A stretch of DNA of 64,000 nt, from the NCBI RefSeq assembly GCF_004000845.1, contig NZ_BIMA01000003.1, positions 1 through 64,000 of the forward strand. Reading direction: 5' to 3'. The number at the start of each line of letters is the position of its first letter. The first letter of the stretch is position 1. This DNA is from Paenibacillus koleovorans NBRC 103111. Lineage in GTDB: Bacteria; Bacillota; Bacilli; Paenibacillales; NBRC-103111. The notes below the pieces were generated by a model, which saw only the letters and a program-made list of their open reading frames with translations, had not been told where the DNA came from and did not search any database. Positions 35,755 through 44,835 of this stretch are shown here, piece after piece. The translations under genes were made by a program, and so were the position numbers.

Positions 35755-36809
35755 GCCGATCCCCGCTTTTTCATCACATTTTCGAGATATTCCTTCCAAG
35801 CGATCCGGTCCTTCTCTTCATCCTTCACGATCGCGCCTTGCAAGCCTGCGGCCAAATCCTCTTCCCGGATCTCGCCGTCGCCGAAGCTGGCGGCCAGCGC
35901 CATACTGCCGGTCAGCAGAGAGATCGCTTCTGCGGTAGAGATCACCCCGCTCGGCGCCTTGACCTTCTCCTTGCCGTCCAATGTCGCGCCGCTGCGAAGC
36001 TCCCGGAAAATCGTCACCACCTGGCGCACGAACTCTTCCTCCGGAGGCGCCGCCTTAAGCTCGTAGCTGGCTGCGATTTCGCCCACCCGCTTGCGGACGA
36101 TCTCCACCTCCGTCTCGACATTCGAGGGCGAAGGCAGCACGATCATGTTGAAGCGCCGCTTGAGCGCCGCCGACATCTCATTCACGCCCCGGTCCCGCGT
36201 ATTCGCCGTGGCGATGATGGAGAAACCTCGCACGGCCGACAGCTCGCGGCCCAGCTCCGGGATGGAGATCGTTTTCTCCGACAAGATGGAGATCAAGGCG
36301 TCCTGGACTTCCGAGGCACAGCGGGAAATTTCTTCGAAACGCGCCAAGCCTCCTGTTTCCATAGCCCGATAAATGGGACTTTTGATGATCGCTTGGTCGG
36401 AGGGGCCTTGCGCCAGCAGCATCGCATAGTTCCAGGAATAGCGGATATGCTCCTCGCTCGTGCCGGCCGTCCCCTGGATGACCTTGGAGGAGTCTCCGTG
36501 TATCGCCGCCGTCAGGTTTTCCGACAGCCAAGACTTCGCCGTACCCGGCTCTCCGATCAACATCAGCGCCCGGTCCGTCAATAACGTCGCAATCGCCATC
36601 TCCACCAGACGCTTATTGCCGATATATTTGGGGGTAATAGCCACGCCTCCCGCCTTGCCTCCGGTAAGAAACGTCAACACCGCCTTCGGCGACAACCGCC
36701 ACCCCGCCGGACGCGAGTCCCGGTCGGCCGCGCCAAGCGCTTCCAATTCACGCGCATACAATTGCTCCGCCGGCAATCTTAAGACAGCTTGCTTCTGATC
36801 CACGCCCAT
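35712..36809 (-). CDS. MoxR-type AAA+ ATPase
   Basis: 365 aa. Walker A GEPGTAKS at residues 86-93, Walker B LARFEEISR (Glu-Glu instead of Asp-Glu), sensor 1 IIATANTRDRG, and the helix-2 insert of the MoxR clade. The C-terminal lid is at about 260-330. MoxR ATPases remodel proteins with a VWA partner; that partner lies two genes downstream. Starts at ATG 36809, overlapping the HEAT-like gene by 31 nt. Comparable to E. coli YehL in locus context. Confidence 0.9.
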   Translation of the reverse strand: MGVDQKQAVLRLPAEQLYARELEALGAADRDSRPAGWRLSPKAVLTFLTGGKAGGVAITPKYIGNKRLVEMAIATLLTDRALMLIGEPGTAKSWLSENLTAAIHGDSSKVIQGTAGTSEEHIRYSWNYAMLLAQGPSDQAIIKSPIYRAMETGGLARFEEISRCASEVQDALISILSEKTISIPELGRELSAVRGFSIIATANTRDRGVNEMSAALKRRFNMIVLPSPSNVETEVEIVRKRVGEIAASYELKAAPPEEEFVRQVVTIFRELRSGATLDGKEKVKAPSGVISTAEAISLLTGSMALAASFGDGEIREEDLAAGLQGAIVKDEEKDRIAWKEYLENVMKKRGSAWRNLYQACSEMNA

Positions 36810-38620
36810 ATTCCCAATCCTTTCTCTTCATCCCTATAATCGTTTTCCTCTTCCGGCTTAGCCGCTATTTGCTCGGCCAGCTCCGTGAGCTGCCGCTTCA
36901 TGTGATTATGCGCCATCGCATCCGCCGCCTTCTGCAGCCGCTCCGCATACCGCCTAGGCAGGAGGGCGAGCAGATCCCGCTGCTCCCCGCTCATATAATA
37001 AATCTGCTTTGTGTCCGTCTGCTCCACAATGTCCATCAGCAGCTCCGGCGCATCCGGATGCCTTAGGCGGAATAGCGCAAGCAAGGAGTGGACCGTGCCG
37101 GCCGTCTTGAGATCCGGAGCGGCTTTGCATTTGTTAAGCAGATAAGCCTCTATCTCGCGATCCGGACTTTGCACGAGCCGCCAAACCAGCTCTTCCTGAT
37201 CCAGCTTTACGAACAAGCGAACCCATCTCGGGTCCCATTCTACCTGCAGAGGCTGCCCATCGTCCGACACGACAAAATCAAGCTGCTCATACCGTCCGCG
37301 CCGCAAGTAGTTCGTCTCTTCCCGGAACGCCCGCAGCAACTCCACTTCGCGATACTTGCCGCCCACCTTAGGCCCGGAGCTGAAATGATCGAATACCTCG
37401 GCAGGAGAAAGACGTCGAAGCGCGGCGTGGAAGCTGTGTCCAAAAAATTTCCCTTTGTACGCATCCCTCAGCTCCATGACGAACCGATCCGCTTCCGGAC
37501 TGTTCATCGCGAGCAGGGTCTCGATCGCTCTCTCCTGGGCGGCTTCCGTCTCCGCTCGGATGAAGGCCGGCTCGGCTAGCAGCTCCTCCAACAGCCGTCT
37601 GACTTCCTCCTGAGGCTTGTTTGCCTCCAGGCACCGGATCGCCGCAAGCAGCTCCAGGCCTACGGTCTCCGGTTTCGCATCCTGCCCAGCCTGCTCAACG
37701 AGGGAGCGCACAAATGCCATCACTTCGCGTGCCAAAGCGACGGAGCTGCACAGTACAATCGGCTCTATCGCCAGATCGCGGTCCTTGGCGCTCTTGAGCG
37801 CGCGGAACAATCGTTCCACGGACAGAGGCGTGTCCAGCTTGGCTAAAGCGAACAACGCCGCTTGCCGGACCTCCTTCCGTTTGTCGTCGGCCAATTCCAG
37901 CAAATAAGGTTCTTGATTCGGATATTGCCCGAGCAGCTCAACCGCGGCGGCCCGCACTTCAGTCGAACCCTCTCGGACCGCGTTCAGCAGCAGCTCCAGC
38001 CCTTCCTCCGTCTGTCTCCACTGCTCATGCAGCAGCTCCAGCCGCCTCGCATCCCCCTTGCCGCCATCCAGCCGCAGCCGCCGCTTCAACGCCGGAACGG
38101 CATCCGAACCGTAGCCCGGCAGCACCTTCCGTTGCAGCAGCTCCACGATTTCCGCATACGACTCGTCAAGCGCTTCGACAGCCGCGTCCAGCAGTCGGAA
38201 ATCCGCGAACACGCCGTTGTCGTACGCGCTCCGCAGCACCTCGAGCCTGCCTTGTCCCTTCGAGGCAAGCGCTTCCTTGACCGGCTGCAGCTTCCGGTAA
38301 GAATACGCAGTTGTCAGGCCGATGGAGGTCCCTTGCAGCGGCACACGTTCGCCTGCCGTCTCCGTCTTGCCCTGCGTATACAGCACCGACTCTAGCAGCG
38401 TCCCGAGCTCCAGCAGCTTGGCCGCGGAATTGTTCACGTCCGCCTCCAGCAGCTCGCCGACCGCCTGGGCCATGCGCTTGAAGATCGGAGCGCTTTCCCC
38501 TAGCTTCTGCAGCTGCGGAAGCACCCGCTGCAGCCTTACGTCGCCGACGGCCATCCCGCTTCCGGCAATGAACAAACGCCTGACTTCGCTTCGCAGGCCG
38601 AATAACACGTCTATGCTCAT
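36779..38620 (-). CDS. HEAT-like repeat protein of the MoxR/VWA cluster
   Basis: 613 aa, no membrane segment or signal peptide. It is leucine-rich and helical throughout. Residues about 215-290 have HEAT-repeat character (VRAAAVELLGQYPNQEPYLL, KEVRQAALFALAKLD). The family is unrecognised beyond that; it occupies the place of the large helical protein in yeh-like clusters. ATG 38620 has GAGGAG 8 nt upstream. It starts 24 nt after the SWIM gene. Confidence 0.75.
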   Translation of the reverse strand: MSIDVLFGLRSEVRRLFIAGSGMAVGDVRLQRVLPQLQKLGESAPIFKRMAQAVGELLEADVNNSAAKLLELGTLLESVLYTQGKTETAGERVPLQGTSIGLTTAYSYRKLQPVKEALASKGQGRLEVLRSAYDNGVFADFRLLDAAVEALDESYAEIVELLQRKVLPGYGSDAVPALKRRLRLDGGKGDARRLELLHEQWRQTEEGLELLLNAVREGSTEVRAAAVELLGQYPNQEPYLLELADDKRKEVRQAALFALAKLDTPLSVERLFRALKSAKDRDLAIEPIVLCSSVALAREVMAFVRSLVEQAGQDAKPETVGLELLAAIRCLEANKPQEEVRRLLEELLAEPAFIRAETEAAQERAIETLLAMNSPEADRFVMELRDAYKGKFFGHSFHAALRRLSPAEVFDHFSSGPKVGGKYREVELLRAFREETNYLRRGRYEQLDFVVSDDGQPLQVEWDPRWVRLFVKLDQEELVWRLVQSPDREIEAYLLNKCKAAPDLKTAGTVHSLLALFRLRHPDAPELLMDIVEQTDTKQIYYMSGEQRDLLALLPRRYAERLQKAADAMAHNHMKRQLTELAEQIAAKPEEENDYRDEEKGLGIWAWIRSKLS

Positions 38621-38644
38621 CGATTCGTCTCCTCTCTCTCCGGG

Positions 38645-40102
38645 TCAATACAGCAGGCGCAGCAGGCCGTTCGCCGTCACGATGCTGAGCGGCTGCGCGA
38701 CCAACCGGTTCTCCTCGATCCGATGCTCGAATAGGACCAGCATCGCCTGCCGCTTCATGTAGGCATCGTGAAGCAAGGGAAGCAGCTCGGTTGTGGATTG
38801 GCCCAGCGGAGAACTATCAGCCAGCTGCAGCTGCTTGCCTTGCTCGTCCACGAGAATGATCGTTTCTCCCACCCGCTCGATCGCTTCATAGCGGAGCAAC
38901 ACGACCGGATGTTTGTCGGACAGCGGATTTTTGATTTGATTTTTCACCTGCTTGATAACATCCGGGTACGAGCGTTCCGCGAAGGCCAACACCGCCTCAT
39001 AATCCGTCTGCTCCGTCGGCCTAGTGGTCGATTCCTCCCAACGCACACGCGTATTGCGTTCGCCGGGATACCGGAACAGCTCTTTCGCCGCCACGATCTC
39101 GAAGCAGGAGTCATCCTCGCGAATATACTTGGCTGCGCGAAACGGGCGATACGTGCGCGTGTGGTGCATCTCTCCCGTTTGCAAATTCGCCCAGACGCCT
39201 TCGTCTATGTATTCCCCTCGAGGCTGATCGGTGTAGGAATGGAACGCCAGCTGCATCAGCTCCGTGCGACCGCTGGCGCGGCCATGCTCGCGAAGCTCGG
39301 CGATTTGCCACGCATGCCCGATCCATTCCTCCATCGCCGTCTCCGTCTCCATCGGCCTTTCCGGTTGCAGCGCTCTAGCCTGCAAATAGTCCTTCGCTTT
39401 CTTCAAACCCGTGTGCAGCCGCTGCAAGCTCTCCATATTGCTCGTGTAGACGGCCTCGGCGTCGAGATTCGCGTAATGCGCCATCAGCACTTCCCGGAGG
39501 GCATACTGGATGCCGGGAATGTAATAATTGCCGACCTCCTTCGTCTGGTCCTCCATCGTCTTCAGCATTTTCTTGTCGATGCTGCCGAGTCCGGCTTGTA
39601 CGAGCTGAAGCACCAGCTTTTCCGCCAATCCAATGCCATCCAGCTGCACGGCGATTTTCTTGACCAACGCGGAAGTATTCGTTTTCCGTCTGACAGGCGC
39701 CTCGGTGCCTTCCGCTTCGGCCGTTTCGGCTGCGGCTGCCACTTCGCGCTTCCGCTCCTCCCGTTTCTCCACCTTCTCCCGCTTGTCGGTAATATCTTGG
39801 GGAATCGGCGCCTCGACGAATGATTTCCCTCCCGTGTAGGCGTACAGCAGTCCCAGGTTGTGCTTGCAAGGGAACTGACGGCTTGGACACGTGCATCGGA
39901 ATACCGGCTGGCTTTCGTTGCTGAAATCGACCGAGCACTGGTACGGGTCTTTCCCGCTCCCTTTGCACGCTCCGAAAAGCAACGTTTTGTCGCCGGATAT
40001 GTGGAGTGCCGGGAAGCTGTTTTTCTTCACCAAATCACGGCCATTTTTCATCGCGGCGGCATTGAGCGCAAGTCCGTCTACGAAATTTTCGGTTATGTTC
40101 AT
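38645..40102 (-). CDS. SWIM zinc-finger protein, first gene of the MoxR/VWA operon
   Basis: About 485 aa. SWIM motif CTCPSRQFPCKH (CxC...CxH) at residues 68-79, preceded by the typical beta strands with YQCSVDF. A charged Glu/Lys-rich linker (110-150) leads to a helical C-terminal domain with WVN-like AWQIAEL and RPFRAAKY. SWIM domains bind DNA or proteins. ATG 40102 (MNITENF) preferred: AGAGGA 9 nt upstream. Similar position to E. coli yehQ. Confidence 0.85.
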   Translation of the reverse strand: MNITENFVDGLALNAAAMKNGRDLVKKNSFPALHISGDKTLLFGACKGSGKDPYQCSVDFSNESQPVFRCTCPSRQFPCKHNLGLLYAYTGGKSFVEAPIPQDITDKREKVEKREERKREVAAAAETAEAEGTEAPVRRKTNTSALVKKIAVQLDGIGLAEKLVLQLVQAGLGSIDKKMLKTMEDQTKEVGNYYIPGIQYALREVLMAHYANLDAEAVYTSNMESLQRLHTGLKKAKDYLQARALQPERPMETETAMEEWIGHAWQIAELREHGRASGRTELMQLAFHSYTDQPRGEYIDEGVWANLQTGEMHHTRTYRPFRAAKYIREDDSCFEIVAAKELFRYPGERNTRVRWEESTTRPTEQTDYEAVLAFAERSYPDVIKQVKNQIKNPLSDKHPVVLLRYEAIERVGETIILVDEQGKQLQLADSSPLGQSTTELLPLLHDAYMKRQAMLVLFEHRIEENRLVAQPLSIVTANGLLRLLY

Positions 40103-40179
40103 CTCGGCATTTCCTCTCCCCATAAATGGTTGTCCATTCTATTTCCACAAGAGCGTAATTTTTCCTTTTTTGACGGATA

Positions 40180-40212
40180 ACAAAAAACCTCTGAAGCATC
40201 TGCTTCAAAGGT
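40180..40212 (-). terminator. Terminator of the radical SAM gene
   Basis: Stem CCTTTGAAGCA / TGCTTCAGAGG read on the minus strand (one mismatch), followed by TTTTTTG. It separates the radical SAM gene from the downstream SWIM operon. Confidence 0.8.
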
Positions 40213-40238
40213 CCTCATTTCCATATTCCGATTAGCTC

Positions 40239-41132
40239 CTACGCCCCGAACCGCTGACGGTACCCGCACTTGCGGCACAGCTCCTCCACCGCCTCCCGCC
40301 GGGAAAAGCCGTACACGAGATGGTTGGCCCGCTCCCCTTCCACGATCTGCGAGAACGGGGTCTGATGCACATTGCCCAGGTTGATGACGCCTTCGCCGTC
40401 GAGGCAGCACGGCACGACGGTGCCGTCCACCAGAATGGCCGCATGGCTGCGCAGCGCATGGCAGAACCCTTTGCCGTCGTCTTCCGGCGCTTGCAGGCTC
40501 GGCCACTGGAACTCGTGGTCCTGGTTCAAGTAGACGTTCGAGGCAATTTTCACCCCGCTGCCAGGCATGACCTTTTCCTCGATGCGATAATCCAGGTTGA
40601 ACGCTTCCTCCAAAATCGCGAGGGTTTCACGGTTGCGCTGCCGCTCCAGATTCGTCGCATTGTCGCGGGTCAAGTTCCACAGCCGGAACGAGAACAGCAC
40701 ATGTGCGAACGCCTCGTCCTGCACGAACGAGAGGATGTCCGCCAGATAGCCCTCGCGATTTTCCGAACCGATGTGGCCGTCGAAGCTGTGCAGTGAGAAA
40801 TTCATTTGCCGGATGGCCGACTTGCCGAGCAGCTTGTCCCGATTTTTGCGGATCAGCGTGCCGTTCGTCGTGATGTTGACCTTGAAGCCTTTCTCATGGC
40901 TCGCGTCCAGCAGCTCGTCGATCCTCGGATGCAGCAGCGGCTCGCCTTTCACATGGAGGTAAATATGCTTCGTATGCGGACGAATCTCGTCCAGAATATG
41001 GTTGAACGTGTCCAGCTTGATAAAGTTGGACTTGCGCTCCGTCGGCGGACAGAACGTGCAAGCCAAGTTGCAGACGCTCGTAATTTCGACATACACCTTT
41101 TTGAACGTTTTCAATGCGGAGTCTCCATCCAT
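40239..41132 (-). CDS. Radical SAM protein with SPASM-type C-terminus
   Basis: 297 aa. The SAM/4Fe-4S motif CNLACTFC is at residues 21-28. GEP (residues about 63-65) and NITTNGTL are typical of radical SAM TIM barrels. The C-terminal Cys set (GFCHALRS, VPCCLDGEG, LGN, ELCRKCG) fits a SPASM domain with auxiliary Fe-S clusters. Such enzymes modify peptides or sugars, but no precursor peptide, peptidase or transporter gene is adjacent, so no substrate can be proposed. ATG 41132 chosen; TTG 41114 has an equally good GGAG site. Confidence 0.88.
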   Translation of the reverse strand: MDGDSALKTFKKVYVEITSVCNLACTFCPPTERKSNFIKLDTFNHILDEIRPHTKHIYLHVKGEPLLHPRIDELLDASHEKGFKVNITTNGTLIRKNRDKLLGKSAIRQMNFSLHSFDGHIGSENREGYLADILSFVQDEAFAHVLFSFRLWNLTRDNATNLERQRNRETLAILEEAFNLDYRIEEKVMPGSGVKIASNVYLNQDHEFQWPSLQAPEDDGKGFCHALRSHAAILVDGTVVPCCLDGEGVINLGNVHQTPFSQIVEGERANHLVYGFSRREAVEELCRKCGYRQRFGA

Positions 41133-41319
41133 TCCTTGATTCCTGGTCCTAGTTTGCTGACTAACTCGAATGTTTCCAGTATATCATACTCGCTGGTCCT
41201 CAAGCGTTTGGTAAAAAGCAGGCGCTTTTGGCTATAACCAGACTTTCCCATGCCGGCCGCCGATTCGCGTGAGATAATGAGCTTGGCAGAACGATTTGTC
41301 AAGAAAGGATGGGTTTGCT

Positions 41320-42306
41320 ATGAAATTCCAGATTAGAACGCTGCGTGCCCCTGATGATTACGAAGCCGTCGCTTCGCTGCTCAATACGATACATTCCGAG
41401 CCTACAACGGGAAAACAGCTGGAGGAGGACGAGGCCAAAATTCCTCCAGGCAAGCTTCATTACGATGAGGAAGGCCGGTTGAAGGGCTGGGATCGGCCGA
41501 AGTGGGTCGCCGAGGACGATGGGGGCAAGGTGATCGGCTATGCGATTATTTGGCGGGCGCCGTGGACGGAGGCCGGACAGCTGTTCCACACCGTTGTGGT
41601 GGATTCGGATTCCCGCAGGCAAGGCGTAGGCACCGCATTGTACGATACGCTGGTTCGCTGGGCGGCGGAGGTGCGAGCTTCCAAGCTGCGGCAGGCGGTA
41701 CAGGAAACCGATGCGAACTCGCTGGCCTTCGCCGAGCGGCGCGGCTACCGGATGGAGCGGCATACGTTCGAGTCTGTGCTTGATGTGGCGGCTTTCGACC
41801 GGCATGAGCTGTTCGATTCGATCGTCTCGGTCGAGCAGTCCGGCATCCGGTTCGTCACGTACGCGGACGAGTCGGGCGAGGAGAATGAGCTCAAGCTGTA
41901 CGAGCTGTACAAAAGCACCGAACTGGACATTCCCGGACGTTCGGGCGGGTATCCGCCGATTGACGAGTGGAGGAAATGGGAAATCGGCATTCTCGGCTCC
42001 CGTCCGCAGTGGTGTCATATCGCCAAGGACGGCGACCGCTATGTTGGCGTCGTCAATCTGATCCAGAACGAGCAGACGAAGGCGATGTACCACGAATTCA
42101 CTGGCGTTCTGCGGGAGTATCGCAACCGCCGGATCGCGCTCGCTCTGAAGCTGCTAGGCTTACGCACGGCGATGGAGGTTGGCGCGCCTTATCTGCGCAC
42201 GCACAACGATTCGCTGAACGGGCCGATGCTTCGCATCAACCGCGAGTTGCTCGGGTTCACGGCGGAGCCGGGGCAGTACAAGATGGTGCGGCTGCTAGGG
42301 GAGTAA
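41320..42306 (+). CDS. GNAT acetyltransferase with two tandem GNAT domains
   Basis: 328 aa. The first GNAT domain (residues 1-155) has the acetyl-CoA loop RRQGVGTALYDTLVRWA and the family's A ERRGYR. The second domain (160-328) has EYRNRRIALALKLLGLR, where the usual G is replaced, so it may be less active. The overall layout resembles MshD-like double GNATs, without further specificity. ATG 41320 has AAAGGAT 9 nt upstream. Single gene, divergent from the radical SAM gene. Confidence 0.88.
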   Translation: MKFQIRTLRAPDDYEAVASLLNTIHSEPTTGKQLEEDEAKIPPGKLHYDEEGRLKGWDRPKWVAEDDGGKVIGYAIIWRAPWTEAGQLFHTVVVDSDSRRQGVGTALYDTLVRWAAEVRASKLRQAVQETDANSLAFAERRGYRMERHTFESVLDVAAFDRHELFDSIVSVEQSGIRFVTYADESGEENELKLYELYKSTELDIPGRSGGYPPIDEWRKWEIGILGSRPQWCHIAKDGDRYVGVVNLIQNEQTKAMYHEFTGVLREYRNRRIALALKLLGLRTAMEVGAPYLRTHNDSLNGPMLRINRELLGFTAEPGQYKMVRLLGE

Positions 42307-42388
42307 GACAGAAGGATCGGGAATTTTCCGAATAGCTCATCTGGCGAAGGTGTTCAATTGAAGGGTGGGAGGGCAGGTCCACATGTGT

Positions 42389-42619
42389 CATCATACAAGA
42401 TTTGTAAGATAGCATCCCTAGGGCGACTGTTCTACCTCGCTATCATACAAATCTTGTTGGATGGCACACTTGGAGTGACGATTCAGCCTCGCTATCGTAC
42501 AAACCTTGTTGGATAGCACATATGGAGTGACGATTCAGCCTGGCTATCACACAAACCTTGTTGGATAGCGCCCATGGAGCGATTGTTCTACCTCGATATC
42601 ATACAAATCTTGTTGGATA
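42389..42619. repeat. Five-copy 52-bp tandem repeat containing imperfect palindromes
   Basis: The core TATCATACAA-N3-TTGTTGGATA (an inverted repeat with two mismatches) starts at 42389, 42441, 42493, 42545 and 42597, exactly 52 bp apart each time. The remaining unit sequence (GGAGTGACGATTCAGCCTCG or variants) is also repeated. No open frame crosses it. It lies downstream of the GNAT gene and upstream of the ridA-side terminator. Confidence 0.92.
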
Positions 42620-42637
42620 ATCTGCCGCCCTACCTTT

Positions 42638-42694
42638 AAAAGGGCTGTCACTCGGGTTCAGCGAATGCGGATAACCCCTGTGACAGCCCCTTTT
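42638..42694 (-). terminator. Terminator downstream of ridA
   Basis: Long stem AAAAGGGGCTGTCA / TGACAGCCCTTTT (one bulge) with an inner GGGTT/AACCC pair. On the minus strand it follows the ridA stop by 8 nt and ends in TTTTAAAGG. Confidence 0.8.
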
Positions 42695-42702
42695 GTGTTC
42701 GC

Positions 42703-43170
42703 TTAGTCGCGGATCTCGACGATGATCTCGATCTCGACCGGCGTATGGAACGGCAGCTCGCTCGTGCCGATCGCGGAGCGGGCATGTTTGCCGTTCTCGC
42801 CGAATACTTCGACGAGCAAGTTCGAGCCGCCGTTCAGCACGTACGGCTGGTCGGCGAAGCCGGGGGCGCTGTTGACGAAGCCGAGCACCTTGACGATACG
42901 CACGACGCGGTCGAGGTCGCCCAGGTAACCCTTCATGACCGAGATGCAGTTGATCATCGTCTGGCGCGCCGCCTCTTGCCCTTGCTCGATCGTCACTTCG
43001 CTGCCGAGCTTGCCTTCATAGATCAGCTTTCCGTTCTCGTCCCGGCAATCTTGGCCGGATAAGTAGATCAGGTTGCCGGTACGGTTGCAAGGAACGTACG
43101 TGAAGCGGGGTTGTGGGGATGGCGGCAGTACGATGCCGAGCTCTTCTAGTCTTTTTTCAATTTGTGCCAT
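42703..43170 (-). CDS. RidA-family (YjgF/YER057c/UK114) protein
   Basis: 155 aa. RidA proteins hydrolyse reactive enamine/imine intermediates made by PLP enzymes. The fold is recognised by GNLIYLSGQDCRDENGKL, NCISVMKGYLGDLDRVVRIVKVLGFVN and the final SELPFHTPVEIEIIVEI. The catalytic-type Arg of canonical RidA (in the RS.V/A..L motif) appears as HARSAIGTSELP. ATG 43170 with GGAGGTG 9 nt upstream; the GTG at 43182 overlaps that site. It follows D-aminoacylase by 21 nt, fitting removal of imines formed from D-amino acids (inference). Confidence 0.9.
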   Translation of the reverse strand: MAQIEKRLEELGIVLPPSPQPRFTYVPCNRTGNLIYLSGQDCRDENGKLIYEGKLGSEVTIEQGQEAARQTMINCISVMKGYLGDLDRVVRIVKVLGFVNSAPGFADQPYVLNGGSNLLVEVFGENGKHARSAIGTSELPFHTPVEIEIIVEIRD

Positions 43171-43191
43171 GTGGTTGGGCACCTCCGTATA

Positions 43192-44820
43192 TTAGTTTGA
43201 ATGCGAATGCGAGTGACAGCTGCAGCTGCTGTGCTGCGCGCGGATCAGCATGCCTTCCCGCGCCTGCGTGTGCCGCTTCTCGGTCAGCGTCAGCTTGCCG
43301 TTCACGAGCACATGCGAGATGCCCTCCGGGTATTGCCGCGGCTCCTCGAACGTAGCGAGATCCTGAATCGTGTGCGGATCGAACACCGTGATATCGGCGA
43401 TGTATCCCGGGACGAGCAGGCCGCGTTTGCCTAGCTTGAACCGCTGCACCGGGAACGACGTCACCTTGCGTACCGCCTGCTCGAGCGACAGCACCTTCAG
43501 CTCGCGCACGTACTTCGCGAACACGCGCGGGAACGTGCCGTACAGGCGCGGATGCGGCTTGCCTGTGTCGCAGGTGAGGCTGTCGGAGGCGATGAGCGCC
43601 TTCTCGTAGCCGATCACCTGCTTCACGTCGTCGTCCGCCATATGGAAGAAGACGATCGAGATGCGCCCGTTCTCCTCGAGCAGCAGATCGAGCATGCAGT
43701 CGACCGGATGCTGCCCGCGAAGCTCGCTGATCTCGGCCAGGTGCATGCCTTCCAACCCGCGATTCGCTTCGGTCTGCACCGCTGAGATGATGACGCTCTC
43801 CCAGCCGGTCGAGCAGACGAGATTGTCCCAGCTCATCTGCTCCTGCCCGAGCTCCTCACGGATTCGCTCGCGCGCGGCCGTGTCGCGGAACAGCTCCAGC
43901 GCGCCGTCGATGCCGCCCTCCAGCGCCCACGGCGGGAGCACGGTGGTGAGCGTCGTCGAGCCGGCGTTGTACGGGTACACGTCGCAGGTGATGTCCATGC
44001 CCCGCGCACGGCCGTCCTCGATCAGCTCGATCGCGTCGAGCACTTGGCCCCAGTTGCGCTTGCCCGCCGCCTTCAGATGGCTAACGTGGAGCGACACGCC
44101 GGCTCGCTCGGCGATCCAGATCACTTCGCGGACGGACGGCAGCAGGTTGTTGCCCTCGCCGCGGATATGCGTGGACAGCAAGCCGCCGTACTTCGGCAGC
44201 ACCGAGCATAGCTCGGCCAGCTCCTCGCGCGTCGTGTAGCTGCCCGGCGCATACAGCAGGCCGATCGAGAGGCCGATCGCTCCGGCGCGCAGCCCTTCCT
44301 CCAGCAGCTCCTTCATACGGGCGACCTCAGCCGTTGTAGCCGGCCGGTTGGCAAAGCCCATCACAGAGATGCGCAGCGCCCCATGCGCCACATAGGTGGC
44401 GATGTTCTCGGACGGGCTTGAGCGGGCGACGGTGTCCATGTACTGCTCCACCGACTCCCACGGCCATTCCCACTTTGTCTGGCCGATGACCGGTTGCACA
44501 TAACTCTGCAGCAGCTCGCGCGTCATTCGCGTGTACGGTGCCGGCGCCAATCCGCAGTTGCCGACCACCTCGGTCGTCACGCCTTGTTGCATCTTGATCT
44601 CGCTCAGCGGGTGGTCGAGGATCATCAGGTCGGAGTGGCAATGCCCGTCGATGAATCCCGGCGCGATCACTTGCCCGCTCACGTCGAGCACCTGCTGCGC
44701 TTCTCCTTCCACCCGGCCCACCGCCGCGATTCGACCGTCCTTGACCGCCACGTCGCCGAACAGCCAAGGATTGCCCGTCCCATCTACAATTCTGCCGTTC
44801 CTCAGCAGCAGATCGAACAT
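43192..44820 (-). CDS. D-aminoacylase (N-acyl-D-amino-acid deacylase), amidohydrolase family
   Basis: 542 aa, the usual length. N-terminal beta-sandwich piece (DLLLRNGRIVDGTGNPW), metal motif GFIDGHCHSD, QGVTTEVVGNCG with the catalytic Cys, LSTHIRGEGNN, and SHLKAAGKRNWG. It deacylates N-acyl-D-amino acids to free D-amino acids. Unusual feature: the C-terminus ends QHSSCSCHSHSHSN, a Cys/His cluster that could bind metal. ATG 44820 has AAGGAGG 10 nt upstream. Between ridA and a YheO-like regulator on the same strand. Confidence 0.9.
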   Translation of the reverse strand: MFDLLLRNGRIVDGTGNPWLFGDVAVKDGRIAAVGRVEGEAQQVLDVSGQVIAPGFIDGHCHSDLMILDHPLSEIKMQQGVTTEVVGNCGLAPAPYTRMTRELLQSYVQPVIGQTKWEWPWESVEQYMDTVARSSPSENIATYVAHGALRISVMGFANRPATTAEVARMKELLEEGLRAGAIGLSIGLLYAPGSYTTREELAELCSVLPKYGGLLSTHIRGEGNNLLPSVREVIWIAERAGVSLHVSHLKAAGKRNWGQVLDAIELIEDGRARGMDITCDVYPYNAGSTTLTTVLPPWALEGGIDGALELFRDTAARERIREELGQEQMSWDNLVCSTGWESVIISAVQTEANRGLEGMHLAEISELRGQHPVDCMLDLLLEENGRISIVFFHMADDDVKQVIGYEKALIASDSLTCDTGKPHPRLYGTFPRVFAKYVRELKVLSLEQAVRKVTSFPVQRFKLGKRGLLVPGYIADITVFDPHTIQDLATFEEPRQYPEGISHVLVNGKLTLTEKRHTQAREGMLIRAQHSSCSCHSHSHSN

Positions 44821-44835
44821 CGTTTGTTCGCCTCC

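Noticed and set aside
40239-41132. RiPP biosynthesis cluster around the radical SAM/SPASM gene
   Set aside because: No precursor peptide, peptidase, transporter or leader-binding gene is visible within several kilobases.
42389-42619. CRISPR array
   Set aside because: The whole 52-bp unit repeats, including what would be spacers; there are no unique spacers and no cas genes nearby.
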